NCBI GenBank assembly: GCA_011330545.1
Contig: DRQI01000013.1
Coordinates: forward strand, 1 to 7,197
DNA: 7,197 nucleotides
Direction of reading: 5' to 3'
Source of the DNA: Flavobacteriia bacterium
GTDB taxonomy: Bacteria > Bacteroidota > Bacteroidia > Flavobacteriales > Flavobacteriaceae
A model generated the notes under the pieces. That model had not been told where the DNA came from, searched no databases, and saw only the letters and a list, made by a program, of their open reading frames with translations. The position numbers and the translations under genes were made by a program. Positions 6,992 through 7,197 of the stretch are shown here, piece after piece; position 1 is the stretch's first letter, and each line of letters opens with the position of its first letter.

Positions 6992-7055
6992 TGTGGTTAA
7001 TTGTAAAATACTTGTTATCAGATAATTAAAAATAGTTACAAAATAGTTATCCACT
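6992..7055. promoter_or_regulatory. Pair of DnaA-box-like 9-mers
   Basis: TGTGGTTAA (6992-7000) is one base from the reverse complement of the DnaA box TTATCCACA. TTATCCACT (7047-7055) is one base from the forward box. The two are oppositely oriented and separated by about 46 bases of very AT-rich DNA. No dnaA, dnaN or other origin-associated gene is in the window, so function is uncertain and coincidence is possible. Confidence 0.25.
7029..7049. repeat. Tandem 10-bp direct repeat
   Basis: AAAATAGTTA occurs at 7029-7038 and again at 7040-7049, separated by one base, giving an 11-bp period close to one helical turn. The second copy runs directly into the DnaA-box-like TTATCCACT. It may be a protein-binding iteron or a chance repeat in AT-rich DNA. 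Confidence 0.4.
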
Positions 7056-7080
7056 AGGGTAGGAAAATGAGGATACCGGT

Positions 7081-7104
7081 TGTTTCATACATGTAAATGA
7101 AACA
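7081..7104. repeat. Perfect 8-bp inverted repeat (hairpin)
   Basis: TGTTTCAT (7081-7088) and ATGAAACA (7097-7104) are exact reverse complements around the 8-base loop ACATGTAA, which itself contains the palindrome ACATGT. No T-run follows on either strand, so it does not look like an intrinsic terminator. It could be an operator or part of the untranslated end of a gene outside the window. Confidence 0.45.
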
Positions 7105-7197
7105 CAAAGTAACCTTTAAAAGTCACTGAGAAAAAACATTTACAACAGGCATTTCTCAAAAGGATAACTGTAATCGACCGGGAAAATTGCTGCTGAA

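Larger units (their letters stand above)
6872..7197. other. Gene-free spacer upstream of pyrH
   Basis: In these 326 bases I find no convincing coding region on either strand and no tRNA-like fold. It contains the distal pyrH promoter, a TTTTTTAAAAAA palindrome (6908-6919), DnaA-box-like 9-mers, a tandem 10-bp repeat and an 8-bp hairpin, the last three listed separately. In many bacteria tsf lies upstream of pyrH. The few residues open from the right edge on the minus strand do not look like an EF-Ts C-terminus, so the identity of the next gene is unknown. Confidence 0.6.

Noticed and set aside
7105..7112. Minus-strand TTACTTTG as a second TAnnTTTG promoter
   Set aside because: One mismatch in the essential TA, no confirmed -33 element, and no gene start close downstream.
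7130..7197. C-terminus of tsf or another gene running in from the right edge on the minus strand
   Set aside because: All three frames stop within at most about 35-40 codons and none shows a recognisable EF-Ts or other family end; cannot be supported.

Overview
The window looks like an ordinary stretch of chromosome from a member of the Bacteroidetes, most likely the Flavobacteriaceae. The evidence is AT-rich, A-rich leaders without Shine-Dalgarno sequences, a TAnnTTTG-type promoter element in front of pyrH, short lipoprotein signal peptides, and protein variants typical of that group (a subtilase with a large internal insertion, an M1 peptidase with GGMEY in place of GAMEN). All six genes are intact. 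I see no mobile element, CRISPR array, tRNA, rRNA or defence system.

Left half, plus strand (1-4625): a metallo-beta-lactamase-fold hydrolase (118-981), an S8 subtilisin-like lipoprotein protease (best start 992, ends 2722) and a secreted M1 zinc aminopeptidase-like protein (2781-4625). The first two are 10 bp apart and probably share a transcript. The third follows after a 58-bp AT-rich spacer with a small dyad and a tandem 9-bp repeat, so it may be read through or have its own promoter. The subtilase and the M1 enzyme act outside the cytoplasm and could cooperate in peptide breakdown, but no shared pathway is proven.

Right half, minus strand (read from 6841 down to 4677): pyrH (UMP kinase), frr (ribosome recycling factor) and a lipoprotein thioredoxin-fold, peroxiredoxin-like protein. 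pyrH-frr is a widely conserved housekeeping pair. pyrH has a recognisable promoter that also fixes its start at 6841 rather than at an upstream in-frame ATG. The peroxiredoxin-like gene is separated from frr by 127 bp holding two touching inverted repeats, which suggests a separate transcription unit. The two gene blocks converge at 4626-4676.

The last 326 bp (6872-7197) has no recognisable gene. It holds the upstream part of the pyrH promoter, two 9-mers one mismatch from the DnaA box, a tandem 10-bp repeat and an 8-bp perfect hairpin. I did not find a convincing new biological system. The observations most worth following are the possibly surface-exposed CPYC lipoprotein with inverted repeats in front of it, the subtilase lacking a classical propeptide but carrying a large insertion, and the structured spacer upstream of pyrH.
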